DNA of 64,000 nucleotides from Wolinella sp963540505 (lineage in GTDB: Bacteria > Campylobacterota > Campylobacteria > Campylobacterales > Helicobacteraceae), in assembly GCA_963540505.1 (NCBI GenBank), contig CAUTMV010000002.1:186001-250000 (forward strand), written 5' to 3'. The first letter of the stretch is position 1, and every line of letters begins with the position of its first letter. A program made the position numbers and the translations under genes. Below, piece by piece: positions 55,043-64,000 of the stretch. Under the pieces are notes generated by a model. That model saw only the letters and a program-made list of their open reading frames with translations, had not been told where the DNA came from and made no database searches.

Positions 55043-57715
55043 ATGCCGACAAGCGAAAAATTTCATCACGAAGTGCAATTCATATTTGAAGAAATGCTCG
55101 AATTTTTAGATGAGGTCTCCCCGAGCATAAAGCCCTTATTCCTGCGTTTGCGCGAGCTTTTTGCCAAGGATAGTCTGGATTATGAAGAGATTGAAGAGAT
55201 CTTTACACACACAATTCCATCAGGCGCGATTCCCTCAAGTGCCCTGCCTGAGCTCATCAAAGCCTTCTCGCTCTACAATATGCTTTTAAATGCCCTTGAG
55301 GAGCGGCATTCCGTGCAGGCGGATTCCCTTGCGTTAGAGAAGATGATCGCTGAGCTCGTGAATGAGGGGTATGAGCGCGAGCGCGTGTTTAGCGTGCTTG
55401 AGGAGATTTGCTTTTATCCTGTTTTTACCGCGCATCCCACCGAGTCGCGTCGTCGCACGTTTTTGGAATCGCACCATGAAATCAGCGCGGATTTGGAGCG
55501 GATATTTTCGCAATCTAACGCAGCGCAAGCCAAAGAACATCTGCGTTATCGTCTCATGCTTTTGTGGCAGAGTCATCTCGTGCGCAGCGAGAGAATCGAG
55601 GTGCTTTTTGAGCTGGACAATCTCCTATACATCATCGAAAGCTCGGTTTTGCAAAGTGCCGTGCGTATGTGTGCAGATGTGGAGAAGTGCCTCTCTCACG
55701 CGCTTAAGCACGCGCCTATTAGGCTTGGGAGCTGGATTGGCGGGGATCGAGACGGGAATCCTTACGTAACCAACGAAGTGATGACGCGCGTCATGAAGCT
55801 TCAGCATGAGAGTATCATCAAGCTCTATGTGAGCAAAATCGAGCGTCTCATGCGTGAATTATCCATCGCGTCCGACCTTGTGAAGCCCCCTGGCGCGCTT
55901 TTGGAGTCCATTGAGCGGGAATCGAGCGAACTGGGCGATTCTGAGCTGAAACTTCATAAAAACGAGCCCTTCAGAGCGAAGCTGATTTTAATGAAAAAGA
56001 AGCTTCAAAATCGCCTTATACTCGTAAATTACGCGCATTCAATGGATTTTGTCTATCGCGATTGTCGCGAGCTGTTGGCTGATATTGATTTGCTGCTTGA
56101 GGGGCTTAATCCGCGGAGTGCGACCTATTTGCGAGAGTTTAGGAATCTAGTCCTACTTGGCGGATTTCATCTCTTAAAGCTTGATTTTAGAGAGCACAGA
56201 GACGCAATTAGAGACGCAATCAGCGAGATTTTCTCACTTCTTGGCTACTCGGATTCCGACTTTGGGAATCTCCCTTTAAGCAAGCGTCTTTTGGTGCTAA
56301 GTCGTGCGCTGGAGCGACCTCGCTATGATTTAAGCCAGCTGCTTGGACGCATTAGCGGTGCGAGTGAAGAAATTGTGAGCGCGTTTTTGCGAATTGAGTG
56401 GGCAAAAGAGCATATCAGCCCCGATATTATCGATAGTTTCATCATCTCCATGACGCAAGATGAGAGCGACCTGCTCTCGGTGCTTTGGTTTGCTAAACAG
56501 AGCGGACTTTATAGAGAGGGGAATCGCGCGCAAATCTCCATCTCGCCGCTTTTTGAGACGATTGAAGATCTGCAAAAAGCAGGGGAGATTATGGAATATC
56601 TCGCGCGCCACGAAACCTATGGTCGCTATCTGAGAGACCACAATAACGTGCAGGAGATTATGATCGGCTATTCGGATTCCAGCAAAGATGGGGGAATCTT
56701 CACGAGCAACTTCTCGCTAAACCGCGCGGTGTTTAATCTCACGCAGTTGCAAAAACGGCTAGGTATTACTTTTAGGCTATTTCACGGGCGCGGAGGGAGC
56801 GTCAGTCGGGGCGGCGGCGCGCTGGAATCAGCCCTCATGGCTGCACCCGCGCATAGTGTCGCTGGGGTGCTCAAAACTACCGAACAAGGTGAGGTTATCA
56901 GCTCCAAATACCTCAATGCGGCGATTTGTGATTTTAATTTCAAAAACACCCTTGTAACGCTGCTTAAAAAGTCCGTCTATGACGCATGTGATAAGCGCAT
57001 TGATTGCGGCGAAAATGACCGCTTCACCGAGCTTATGCAGGGCATTAGCGATACCTCCTATCGGGCGTATCGCACGCTCGTGTATGAGAGCGAGGGCTTT
57101 ATGGACTATTTTAAGCAAGCCACTCCGATTGGGTTTATCCAAAAGCTCAATATCGGTTCGCGCCCATCACGCCGTAAAGACACACACCGCGTAGAGGATT
57201 TGCGCGCGATTCCTTGGGTTTTTGCTTGGACGCAGAATCGGAGCATAATTCCTGCGTGGTTTGGTGTGGGTTCCGGTCTTGAAAGTGTTGCATTAAGGGG
57301 TGAGGAGGCACTTTTAAAAGAGTGTTACATGCAGTGCCCGTTTTTCAAAACGACACTTGATAACATCGCGCAAGCCCTCTTAAAAGTCGATCTTGAGGTT
57401 GCCGCTTTTTATAATGAATTTGTCGAGGATAAAGACGTAAGAGAGCGCATTTGGGGCGTAATCCGTGCAGAATATCAGCGCACGCTTAAATGGATTTTAT
57501 TCACTCGAGGCGAGGATGAGCTCCTCATTAACGAGCGACTTTTGCGCGATTCTATTCTCATGCGACGCCCCTATCTCACGGCATTAAACCTCTCTCAAGT
57601 GGAGCTAATTAAGCGATACAACGCCACAAATGATGAGGCGCAAAAAGAGCAGCTTATACGCCAAATTTCCTCAACTATCGTGGGAATCGCGCAGGGAATC
57701 CGCAACACGGGATAA
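55043..57715 (+). CDS. ppc: Phosphoenolpyruvate carboxylase
   Basis: An 890-residue enzyme. FTAHPTESRRRTFLESH holds the catalytic His131; GSWIGGDRDGNPYVT, IMIGYSDSSKDGG, FHGRGGSVSRGGG and the C-terminal QGIRNTG are diagnostic. It makes oxaloacetate from PEP and bicarbonate, an anaplerotic step that matters in cells with an incomplete oxidative cycle. A gene of this kind is absent from H. pylori, which points to another Helicobacteraceae lineage. Confidence 0.97.
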   Translation: MPTSEKFHHEVQFIFEEMLEFLDEVSPSIKPLFLRLRELFAKDSLDYEEIEEIFTHTIPSGAIPSSALPELIKAFSLYNMLLNALEERHSVQADSLALEKMIAELVNEGYERERVFSVLEEICFYPVFTAHPTESRRRTFLESHHEISADLERIFSQSNAAQAKEHLRYRLMLLWQSHLVRSERIEVLFELDNLLYIIESSVLQSAVRMCADVEKCLSHALKHAPIRLGSWIGGDRDGNPYVTNEVMTRVMKLQHESIIKLYVSKIERLMRELSIASDLVKPPGALLESIERESSELGDSELKLHKNEPFRAKLILMKKKLQNRLILVNYAHSMDFVYRDCRELLADIDLLLEGLNPRSATYLREFRNLVLLGGFHLLKLDFREHRDAIRDAISEIFSLLGYSDSDFGNLPLSKRLLVLSRALERPRYDLSQLLGRISGASEEIVSAFLRIEWAKEHISPDIIDSFIISMTQDESDLLSVLWFAKQSGLYREGNRAQISISPLFETIEDLQKAGEIMEYLARHETYGRYLRDHNNVQEIMIGYSDSSKDGGIFTSNFSLNRAVFNLTQLQKRLGITFRLFHGRGGSVSRGGGALESALMAAPAHSVAGVLKTTEQGEVISSKYLNAAICDFNFKNTLVTLLKKSVYDACDKRIDCGENDRFTELMQGISDTSYRAYRTLVYESEGFMDYFKQATPIGFIQKLNIGSRPSRRKDTHRVEDLRAIPWVFAWTQNRSIIPAWFGVGSGLESVALRGEEALLKECYMQCPFFKTTLDNIAQALLKVDLEVAAFYNEFVEDKDVRERIWGVIRAEYQRTLKWILFTRGEDELLINERLLRDSILMRRPYLTALNLSQVELIKRYNATNDEAQKEQLIRQISSTIVGIAQGIRNTG

Positions 57716-57810
57716 TAATTGCTCGGTTTTATCCCGAATTTATTCTTGTTTTTATAAACTTCTCGTTTATTTATTTTTCAAAATCCAAGCTCTGAACGGA
57801 GGAAAGCCCC

Positions 57811-58623
57811 ATGAATGAAGACATTGTCAAGCAGATTAAGTCTCTTCCGCCCATGCCCGATACCGTGCGACGGATTCAGGTTATATGCAACGATCCGAAC
57901 TCCAGTGTGGCGAATCTCATTAAGGTGGTGGAGACTGATCCGTCCATGAGCGCGAACCTCCTAAAGGCAGCCAATTCACCGCTTTATGGCTTTTCTCGCG
58001 AGATTACTACGATTGCGCAGGCGGTCGCGCTTTTTGGTATGGCGACGGTAAAGGGTTTTGCGATCGCGAGCGCAGCCAAAAGCAGCTTCAAAATCGACCT
58101 CTCTCCTTACAATCTGAGCGTCAATGATTTTGTGAAAAATTCCGAAGAGCAGAGCGGCTTTATGGTGCGCTGGTTTGGTAAAGTCAATCGCGCTATGCTC
58201 GACATTCTTGCGCCGACTTCATTTTTGCTTGAGATTGGGATTGTGGTTTTAGCCGAGCATGCGAAGCAAATCGGCAAAGCCAAAGAGCTGCAAAATGCAT
58301 TGGCAAATCGCGGGAATCGGACGGTTAATGATATTGAACGGGAATTTTTCGGCATGATTTCGTGCGAAGTTTCAGCCCTTTTGTTTGAGCATTGGAATTT
58401 TGAATCGATGATGACCAGCGCGATTCACCACGTGCAAAATCCCGCGCAAGCTCCCGATGATGTGCGCCCTTATGCCTATCCGCTCGCGCTCGTTCGCGAC
58501 CTCGTATCGCTCTATCATGAGTGCACTCCTGCATGTATTGAGAGGGCGAAGCGTCTGCTTGCGCAGGCGGGTCTTGATGAGGCACTTTTCTTTCAGACAC
58601 TTGAGGCGGAGCAGAATTCTTAG
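57811..58623 (+). CDS. HDOD-domain protein
   Basis: A 270-residue protein with an HDOD domain: LPPMPDTVRRIQVICND, VVETDPSMSANLLKAANSPLYG and TTIAQAVALFGMATVKGF. HDOD proteins are signalling modules without the catalytic HD pair. No receiver or GGDEF domain is attached. It lies six bases before rnr, as in related genomes. Confidence 0.88.
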   Translation: MNEDIVKQIKSLPPMPDTVRRIQVICNDPNSSVANLIKVVETDPSMSANLLKAANSPLYGFSREITTIAQAVALFGMATVKGFAIASAAKSSFKIDLSPYNLSVNDFVKNSEEQSGFMVRWFGKVNRAMLDILAPTSFLLEIGIVVLAEHAKQIGKAKELQNALANRGNRTVNDIEREFFGMISCEVSALLFEHWNFESMMTSAIHHVQNPAQAPDDVRPYAYPLALVRDLVSLYHECTPACIERAKRLLAQAGLDEALFFQTLEAEQNS

Positions 58624-58629
58624 GCTAAG

Positions 58630-60606
58630 ATGAGAGAATTCCTCGCCGCTCTCTCTAGGGGAATCGCGCGCAAAAACATTCCTCGCTCCCATTCCTCGCT
58701 TGTTGAAAATCTTAAAAATCTAGGCGCGCTACGTCAGCGCGGCGATCTGTTTTTGCTTGATTCCTCCTTTATTATCGGTGTGCTTGATATTTCGCGCGAT
58801 GGCACGGGATACGTAGGGGCGTTTGGACATGAAGGGCGGGATTTTATCGTGCGCAGGAAGTGCCTTGAAGGCGCGATGAAGGGCGATATTGTCCTTGCAA
58901 GGCGTATTCATTCGCGCGCAAACCGCCCGCAGGCAAGAATCATCAAGATTTTAGAGGGGCATTCGCTTTCCGTGCTTGCATTTACAAGGCAGGATTCCTG
59001 TGGCAATGTCGAACTCATCGAGCTTAAAAGCGGCATGCCCCTCCCTCGCGTGCGCGCTTCTTATAAATCTCTTAAGGTGCTGCCCAAAGAGACCATCTTG
59101 CGCCTAAATCCCCGCGATGGAGCGGTTTTGGAAGTGCTGGGTGTGCTTAGCGATCCGCAGGTTGATGAGAAGATTTCGCTGGCGTTGTATCACAAAGAGG
59201 AGGCGTTTCCCAAAGCTTGCGAAGAGCAGGCGCGAAGCTTTGGAGAGTGCGTCGATTCCTCGATGTATCCTGCGCGCCTTGATTTAAGGGCGTTACCTTT
59301 TTGCACGATTGACCCGCCCGATGCGAAGGATCATGATGATGCGATCTACTTTGATGAGCGGCAATCGATTCTCTATGTGGCGATTGCCGATGTGAGCGAG
59401 TATGTTACGCCCCACACGCCCCTTGATAAAGCGGCTAAAATGCGCGGGTTTAGCATCTATTTTCCGCACAAAAGCATTCCCATGCTGCCGAGGAATCTCA
59501 GCGAAAATATCTGCTCGCTTAAGCCACATGAGGATCGCCTTGCGCTTGTTTGGAAAATCCGCCTGCATAAGCGCACAGCCGCGCCTTTGCACGCGGAGCT
59601 TCATGAGGCGATCATCGCTTCGCGCCAAAAGCTAAGCTATGAAGAGGTGGATCGGTTTTTGGGTAACTCTTCGGGCGATACGACGATACAAAAAGAGCTT
59701 CAAGCCTCGATTCTATCGCTATATGAGCGTTGCAAGAAGTTGCGCAAAGCGCGCCTAATGAAAGGGTATGATTTTGTGAGCGTGGAGGAGCGGCTGGTAT
59801 TGAGTGAGGATTTGCACCTTGTGCGCGTGATCAGCGAGCATGAGACGCCCGCGCATTCGCTTGTTGAAGAGTGCATGCTGCTTGCGAATATTTTTAGTGC
59901 AAAACGCCTTGAGCGGGGGATTTTTCGTGTGCATGAAGAGCCAAAACCCGAAAAAATCGAGACACTTTTTTGGGATTTGCGCACGCTTGGGCTTCCCGTA
60001 GAGAATAAGGGAAGCTTGCATGAGATGATTCTTGATGTTCAAAAAGAGGCGCAAAAGCGGGGAATCCGCGAGGAAGTAGATCGGCTTCTTATCCGCTCAC
60101 AAGCTCAAGCACGCTACTCTTCGCAAAAGCTCAAACATTTTGGGCTGGGTTTTGCAGAATATAGCCATTTCACTTCGCCGATTCGTCGCTATGCCGATTT
60201 GATGCTTCATCGCCTGCTCAAAGCCGAAATGCATTGCGAGCATCGCACGCAGCAATTTTACGAGGAATCGCTCGCGCCTTTGTGCGATTCCTTAAGTGTG
60301 CTTGAGCGTGAATGCGCGCGTGTGGAGATGGACTACAAGGACAGGAAATATGCTCGTGCCGCGCTTTTGCGGCTTGGAGAGGTGATTAATGGAGTGATTG
60401 TTAGCGAGGAGATTCCCCTGCTTGCGCGAGCACAAGGGGATTTGCAGGGAGCGAGAATTACGCTTGATAGGGGATTTGCAGGGCGTATGGATCAAGTGAA
60501 AATCCGCCTTACTCGCGTGGATTTGGCAAGTGCTAAAATCTATGGCGAGATTGTGGGAATCTTACAAGGAAAAGCATGTATAAGCGCGAATTTGACGCAA
60601 TTTTGA
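58630..60606 (+). CDS. rnr: Ribonuclease R family exoribonuclease
   Basis: A 658-residue RNB-family nuclease. Catalytic metal-binding DPPDAKDHDDAIYF (three aspartates), ADVSEYVTPHTPLDKAAKMRG, LPRNLSENICSLKP and FTSPIRRYADLMLHRLL are the hallmark. It degrades RNA 3'-5'. It is shorter than the E. coli enzyme, as usual in this phylum. holA starts inside its last 31 bases. Confidence 0.95.
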   Translation: MREFLAALSRGIARKNIPRSHSSLVENLKNLGALRQRGDLFLLDSSFIIGVLDISRDGTGYVGAFGHEGRDFIVRRKCLEGAMKGDIVLARRIHSRANRPQARIIKILEGHSLSVLAFTRQDSCGNVELIELKSGMPLPRVRASYKSLKVLPKETILRLNPRDGAVLEVLGVLSDPQVDEKISLALYHKEEAFPKACEEQARSFGECVDSSMYPARLDLRALPFCTIDPPDAKDHDDAIYFDERQSILYVAIADVSEYVTPHTPLDKAAKMRGFSIYFPHKSIPMLPRNLSENICSLKPHEDRLALVWKIRLHKRTAAPLHAELHEAIIASRQKLSYEEVDRFLGNSSGDTTIQKELQASILSLYERCKKLRKARLMKGYDFVSVEERLVLSEDLHLVRVISEHETPAHSLVEECMLLANIFSAKRLERGIFRVHEEPKPEKIETLFWDLRTLGLPVENKGSLHEMILDVQKEAQKRGIREEVDRLLIRSQAQARYSSQKLKHFGLGFAEYSHFTSPIRRYADLMLHRLLKAEMHCEHRTQQFYEESLAPLCDSLSVLERECARVEMDYKDRKYARAALLRLGEVINGVIVSEEIPLLARAQGDLQGARITLDRGFAGRMDQVKIRLTRVDLASAKIYGEIVGILQGKACISANLTQF

Positions 60607-61577
60607 GCACGGGCGCGATCTCTCAAGCGGTGCTGCTTTATGGCGAGAGCAGCTTTCTTATTCATCATTACAGCGGGGAAATCCTGCGCGTTATGGGGGT
60701 TAGAGAGGAGGAGCGAAACGCATTTTACTTTGGCGAATACGACATGGGCGCGCTTCGATCGATCCTTGGTCAATCTTCGCTTTTTGGCGATCGTAGCTTC
60801 GTGCAGCTAAAAATTGAGAAAAAAATTCCCAAAAAGGAGCTCGATTCCCTGCTCGCGCTGCTTCCTAAGAATCCTAACGCCTATCTTTTGGTTGAGTTTT
60901 ATCGTAGCCAGAGCAAAAGCGCGGCGGAATATTCGCAGGATTCCCGTGCTATGGCGGGCTCATTTAGGGGCAAAAAGTGCGCAGAAGTGCGCTTTTTCCC
61001 GCCCACGCACAGCGAGGCGATGAGCCTGCTTAGGAATCGCGCCAAAGAGCTCGCTTTGGATGTGGAGGAGCGGTGGCTTCTTGCGCTTTTGGCGATACAA
61101 AATCAAGACTTGGCTCTTGCGTATAATGAGTTGGAGAAGTTTGCACTTTTGCCCAATCCTCCTAGTATGCGGGATTTGGAGCGGCTCTCTTATGGGTTGG
61201 GTAGCGTGAGTATCGAGGAGTTGTGCGAGGCGTTAATTGCGCGAAAAGACGCGCTCAAAATGGCTCTAGCCCTAGAGAACGAGGGAATCGAAGAGATGGC
61301 GATTGTTACGGAAATGGAGCGATTTTTCTATCAGCTTTTTTTGTTTTATGCGCATATTCGTGTGCATGGGAGAAGCGATTCCTCCGAGATTTTGGGATAT
61401 AAACTCCCTAAGGCGATTGAGGAGAAGAAGGCGAGCATGGCAATACGCCTCAAAGAGGGGCATTATTTTAAGCTGCTTACCGCGCTGCAGGAGTGGCGAA
61501 TTGGGATTTTGCAAGGGCAAAGCAGGGGAAATGGGCTGGTCATGACGTTAATGAAACTTCAAGCAATTTTGCGATAG
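60576..61577 (+). CDS. holA: DNA polymerase III delta subunit
   Basis: A 333-residue HolA. VLLYGESSFLIHHYSG, the mid-length AAA+ lid-like region and a C-terminal KLPKAIEEKKASMAIRLKEG helical block fit a divergent delta clamp-loader subunit. Its identity is strengthened by the conserved rnr-holA-rpsF-ssb-rpsR order. Classical Walker motifs are absent, as expected for delta. Confidence 0.88.
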   Translation: MYKREFDAILSTGAISQAVLLYGESSFLIHHYSGEILRVMGVREEERNAFYFGEYDMGALRSILGQSSLFGDRSFVQLKIEKKIPKKELDSLLALLPKNPNAYLLVEFYRSQSKSAAEYSQDSRAMAGSFRGKKCAEVRFFPPTHSEAMSLLRNRAKELALDVEERWLLALLAIQNQDLALAYNELEKFALLPNPPSMRDLERLSYGLGSVSIEELCEALIARKDALKMALALENEGIEEMAIVTEMERFFYQLFLFYAHIRVHGRSDSSEILGYKLPKAIEEKKASMAIRLKEGHYFKLLTALQEWRIGILQGQSRGNGLVMTLMKLQAILR

Positions 61578-61650
61578 AGTCGCCCCCTTTTCAAGAATCC
61601 TTGCTCTCTTTTACCTGAACGCAAAGAGGGCGAAATCCAAAAGGAGCTAC

Positions 61651-62055
61651 ATGCGACATTATGAGACGATGTTTATCATCAAACCTACACTAACCCCCGA
61701 AGAGATTGTTGAGAAAATCAACTTCTACAAAGAGGCAATCCTTAAAAACGGCGGCGAAATATGCGCGACTCAGGACATGGGAATGCGAAATCTCGCCTAT
61801 GAGATTGACAAAAATAAGCGCGGCTACTATTTTGTCATCTATTTCAAGTCTGAACCTTCGCTAGTGATTGAGCTTGAGCGTCTCTATCGGATCAATGAAG
61901 ATGTGTTGCGGTTTATCGTCATTAAATACATCAACAAAAAAGAGCAAAACGCGTGGAATACGATGGTGGAGAGGGCAAACAAAAAGCCTGAAGCCCCCAA
62001 AAGTGCGCCTGAAGCCGAGAGCGAGAATCCCGCACCCGTTGCACCTGAGGCGTAA
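61651..62055 (+). CDS. rpsF: 30S ribosomal protein S6
   Basis: A 134-residue S6: MRHYETMFIIKPTLTPEE, then RNLAYEIDKNKRGYYFVIYF and a proline- and glutamate-rich tail of about 25 residues. It binds S18 in the small subunit. First gene of the rpsF-ssb-rpsR operon; AAGGAG precedes the ATG. Confidence 0.97.
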   Translation: MRHYETMFIIKPTLTPEEIVEKINFYKEAILKNGGEICATQDMGMRNLAYEIDKNKRGYYFVIYFKSEPSLVIELERLYRINEDVLRFIVIKYINKKEQNAWNTMVERANKKPEAPKSAPEAESENPAPVAPEA

Positions 62056-62080
62056 AAGTATTCTCATTTAGGAGGGGTCT

Positions 62081-62584
62081 ATGTTTAATAAAGTGATTTT
62101 GGTCGGTAATCTCACTAGAGATGTGGAGCTGCGTTATTTGCCTAGTGGTAGCGCACTCGCCAAATTGGGAATCGCGACGAATCGGCAATTTAAAAAGCAA
62201 GATGGTTCGCAGGGCGAGGAGGTTTGCTTTATTGACGTGACTCTTTTTGGTCGCTCCGCCGAAGTGGCTAATCAATACCTAAAAAAGGGATCGAAAGTCC
62301 TAATCGAGGGGCGTTTGGTCTTAGACACTTGGACGGATCAGAGCGGGCAGAAGCACTCCAAACATAGCGTGAGTGCCGAGAGTATGAAAATGCTTGATGG
62401 CAAGAGTGGGAATCGAGGCGGATATGACGGGGGTGATGAGTATTCGGATGGTGCCCCCTCTTATGGAGTCGGCGGTGGTAATTCCTATAACGCAAGTGCG
62501 CAAAATACGCGCCCGCAGAAGCAAGCCTATAAAGAGCCGCAGATTCCCGAGATTGACATCGATGATGAAGAAGTGCCATTTTAG
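62081..62584 (+). CDS. ssb: Single-stranded DNA-binding protein
   Basis: A 167-residue SSB: MFNKVILVGNLTRDVELRYL and the OB-fold block IDVTLFGRSAEVANQYLKKGSKVLIEGRL, then a glycine-rich linker and the acidic tip DIDDEEVPF that binds partner proteins. It lies 26 bases after rpsF. Confidence 0.97.
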   Translation: MFNKVILVGNLTRDVELRYLPSGSALAKLGIATNRQFKKQDGSQGEEVCFIDVTLFGRSAEVANQYLKKGSKVLIEGRLVLDTWTDQSGQKHSKHSVSAESMKMLDGKSGNRGGYDGGDEYSDGAPSYGVGGGNSYNASAQNTRPQKQAYKEPQIPEIDIDDEEVPF

Positions 62585-62615
62585 AAATTACAAAATTACA
62601 AAGAGAGGTTAAATC

Positions 62616-62873
62616 ATGACTGAGAAGAAACGATATTCCAAGCGGTATTGCAAATACACTGAGGCTAAGATCGAGTTCATCGACTATAAAGATGTGGAGA
62701 TGTTAAAGCATTCGCTTTCTGAGCGATACAAAATTATGCCCCGCCGTCTGACTGGGAATTCAAAACGCTGGCAAGAGCGCGTCGAGGTGGCGATTAAACG
62801 TGCGCGACACATGGCGTTGATCCCTTACATCATCGACCGCAAGAAGGTTGTTGAGAATCCTTTCAAAATCTGA
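62616..62873 (+). CDS. rpsR: 30S ribosomal protein S18
   Basis: An 85-residue S18, basic throughout, with RYSKRYCKYTEAKIEFIDYKD near the start (cut here as KRYCKYTEAK) and RRLTGNSKRWQERVEVAIKRARHMALIPY in the core. Last gene of the operon, followed by a stem-loop. Confidence 0.97.
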   Translation: MTEKKRYSKRYCKYTEAKIEFIDYKDVEMLKHSLSERYKIMPRRLTGNSKRWQERVEVAIKRARHMALIPYIIDRKKVVENPFKI

Positions 62874-62884
62874 CGCGAGAGCTT

Positions 62885-62911
62885 CTCAAGGCTTATCTTT
62901 AAAGCCTTGAG
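62885..62911 (+). terminator. Stem-loop after rpsR
   Basis: CTCAAGGCTT and AAGCCTTGAG pair perfectly around a seven-base loop, 12 bases after the rpsR stop. The downstream T content is modest (GATTTGGATTTTG), so it is a probable terminator for rpsF-ssb-rpsR. Confidence 0.7.
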
Positions 62912-62944
62912 GATTTGGATTTTGCGTAAGTCGCGCTATTTTAT

Positions 62945-63000
62945 CGTTTTTGCCCACTAGAAAGTTACAAACGACTGAGTCGCCGTTGCGCAAGACCAAA
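62945..63000 (-). pseudogene. Decayed fragment of the WD40 gene
   Basis: These 56 bases match plus-strand 51001-51055, inside the WD40 gene, at roughly 84 percent with one single-base insertion. The last 20 bases are identical. The minus-strand peptide reads LVLRNGDSVVCNFLVGKN, against LVLRNGGSVVYNLLTGKT in the intact gene. No longer similarity was seen to either side. It is a relic of a former paralogue or a copied segment. Confidence 0.75.
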
Positions 63001-63126
63001 TTTGCGGGAGTTTTTATGAGAATGATAACTTGCTCCCTGTTTTCGCACCTTTGTGAAATCTACTTAAAATCCCCTCTCATAAGACTCTTTGTCTGGTCTC
63101 ATATGATTACTTAAAGCCCCAAAAGC

Positions 63127-63132
63127 TATAAT
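63127..63132 (+). promoter_or_regulatory. -10 element for purH
   Basis: AAGC-TATAAT, an exact -10, 38 bases before the purH ATG. The remainder of the 296-base gap holds the rpsR terminator and the WD40 fragment. Confidence 0.65.
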
Positions 63133-63169
63133 CACGCCCTAGAAACTTGCAAAATCCAAGGAATTTACC

Positions 63170-64000
63170 ATGACCGCCCTTTTAAGCGTCAGCGACAAGA
63201 GAGGAATTATCGAATTTGCGACCGAGCTTCATGCTCTTGGTTACGCACTTTTATCCACGGGAGGGACGCTTAAGCTTTTAAGGGAATCGGGGCTTCCTGC
63301 GCGTGATGTGAGCGAATACACGCAGAGTCCCGAGATGTTTGGCGGGCGCGTGAAGACGCTTCATCCCAAAATCCACGGAGGAATCCTGCACCGTCGAGAT
63401 CGCAGCGATGATGTTGCCACGGCTAAAGAGCAGGGAATCGAGCCGATCGATCTTGTCTGCGTCAATCTTTATCCTTTCAAAGCGACGATTGAGCGCACCG
63501 ATAATTTTGATGAAATCATCGAAAATATCGACATCGGTGGCCCTAGCATGGTGCGCGCTGCAGCGAAAAATTATCGCGATGTGCTGGTTTTGACCGACCC
63601 GAGCGATTATGCCTCCGTGCTTTTGCGTCTCAAAAATGGCGAGAATGACGAGGAGTTTCGCCGTAGCATGATGATACGGGCGTTTGAGCACACGGCGATG
63701 TATGATGCGATGATTGCCAACTACATGAACGAGCGTTTTCATAGCGGATTTGGCGAGTGGCGATTCCTCGCGGGCAGGCGGGTATGCACGACGCGCTATG
63801 GCGAGAATCCGCACCAAAAAGGCGCGCTCTATGAGTTTGGAGATTTTTGGCGCAATCATTTCAGGGTGCTTAAGGGCGAGGCGAGTTTTAATAATTTTAC
63901 CGATTTAAACGCCGCAATCAAGATTGCCTCAGCGTTTGGAGATTCCCCTGCGGTGGCGATCATTAAGCATGGGAATCCGTGCGGATTTGCGCTCAAAGAA
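63170..64000 (+). CDS. purH: Bifunctional AICAR transformylase/IMP cyclohydrolase, 5' part (partial)
   Basis: The frame is open from ATG 63170 to the end of the window (277 codons). The N-terminus ALLSVSDKRGIIEFATELHA, then LSTGGT, EMFGGRVKTLHPKIHGGIL and VNLYPF are diagnostic of the IMP cyclohydrolase domain of PurH. A YGENPHQKGALYE block and INNFTDLNAA-type sequence (here FNNFTDLNAAIKIA) start the transformylase domain. It catalyses the last two steps of de novo IMP synthesis. AAGGAA lies upstream of the start. Confidence 0.96.
   Translation, partial: MTALLSVSDKRGIIEFATELHALGYALLSTGGTLKLLRESGLPARDVSEYTQSPEMFGGRVKTLHPKIHGGILHRRDRSDDVATAKEQGIEPIDLVCVNLYPFKATIERTDNFDEIIENIDIGGPSMVRAAAKNYRDVLVLTDPSDYASVLLRLKNGENDEEFRRSMMIRAFEHTAMYDAMIANYMNERFHSGFGEWRFLAGRRVCTTRYGENPHQKGALYEFGDFWRNHFRVLKGEASFNNFTDLNAAIKIASAFGDSPAVAIIKHGNPCGFALKE

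Overview
The window looks like a chromosome segment from a Helicobacteraceae-type member of the Campylobacterota (epsilonproteobacteria). Two gene orders support this: ilvC-minD-minE-dprA-ruvX and rnr-holA-rpsF-ssb-rpsR match those known from Helicobacter. Poly-G contingency tracts, a GGMGGMGGMM-tailed GroEL and an mcc-type octahaem sulfite reductase known from Wolinella also fit. I cannot fix the genus from sequence alone.

Layout. 1-13.9 kb is a tightly overlapping plus-strand glycan block: the end of an ABC flippase, a KdsC-like phosphatase, a KbaZ/GatZ-like aldolase-fold protein, cupins, a fused nucleotidyltransferase-kinase, a DegT aminotransferase, glycosyltransferases and five SAM methyltransferases. 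Four methyltransferase genes carry poly-G tracts whose in-frame length is ten; two are in frame here (G10) and two are out of frame (G9, G11). 13.9-14.5 kb is a decayed FkbM methyltransferase. 14.5-19 kb continues with an acyltransferase, more glycosyltransferases and a WecA/TagO-type initiating transferase. A Fur-box-preceded, G10-bearing TonB receptor (minus strand) and tRNA-Ala(GGC) follow.

21.5-36.4 kb is a minus-strand sulfite-respiration island: two-component system mccRS (the kinase has a periplasmic CXXCH haem-type sensor domain), the octaheme copper enzyme MccA with a CX15CH motif, MccB, MccC, MccD, the dedicated haem lyase CcsA1, and a downstream set that looks like copper delivery (dual NosL protein, ABC transporter, CPYC membrane protein, second NosL-like protein).

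36.4-64 kb is housekeeping: MBL hydrolase, dGTPase family, HlyD/TolC-like pair flanking argD, MidA-like methyltransferase, a two-component system, groESL, aspartate aminotransferase, ruvX, dprA, WD40 protein, polysaccharide deacetylase, minE, minD, ilvC, ppc, HDOD protein, rnr, holA, rpsF-ssb-rpsR and the start of purH.

A window-wide signal no gene explains is the heptamer GGGAATC (or GATTCCC). I counted about 100 copies by eye against roughly 6-8 expected by chance. They are dense (about 2.5 per kb) in 14-21.5 kb and 36.4-64 kb, and sparse in the mcc island (5 in 15 kb) and the first 14 kb (about 9). The motif also forms a perfect inverted repeat at a convergent gene junction and clusters upstream of groES. 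This behaves like a DNA-uptake or other genome-signature sequence, and it marks the two sparse blocks as probable imports.
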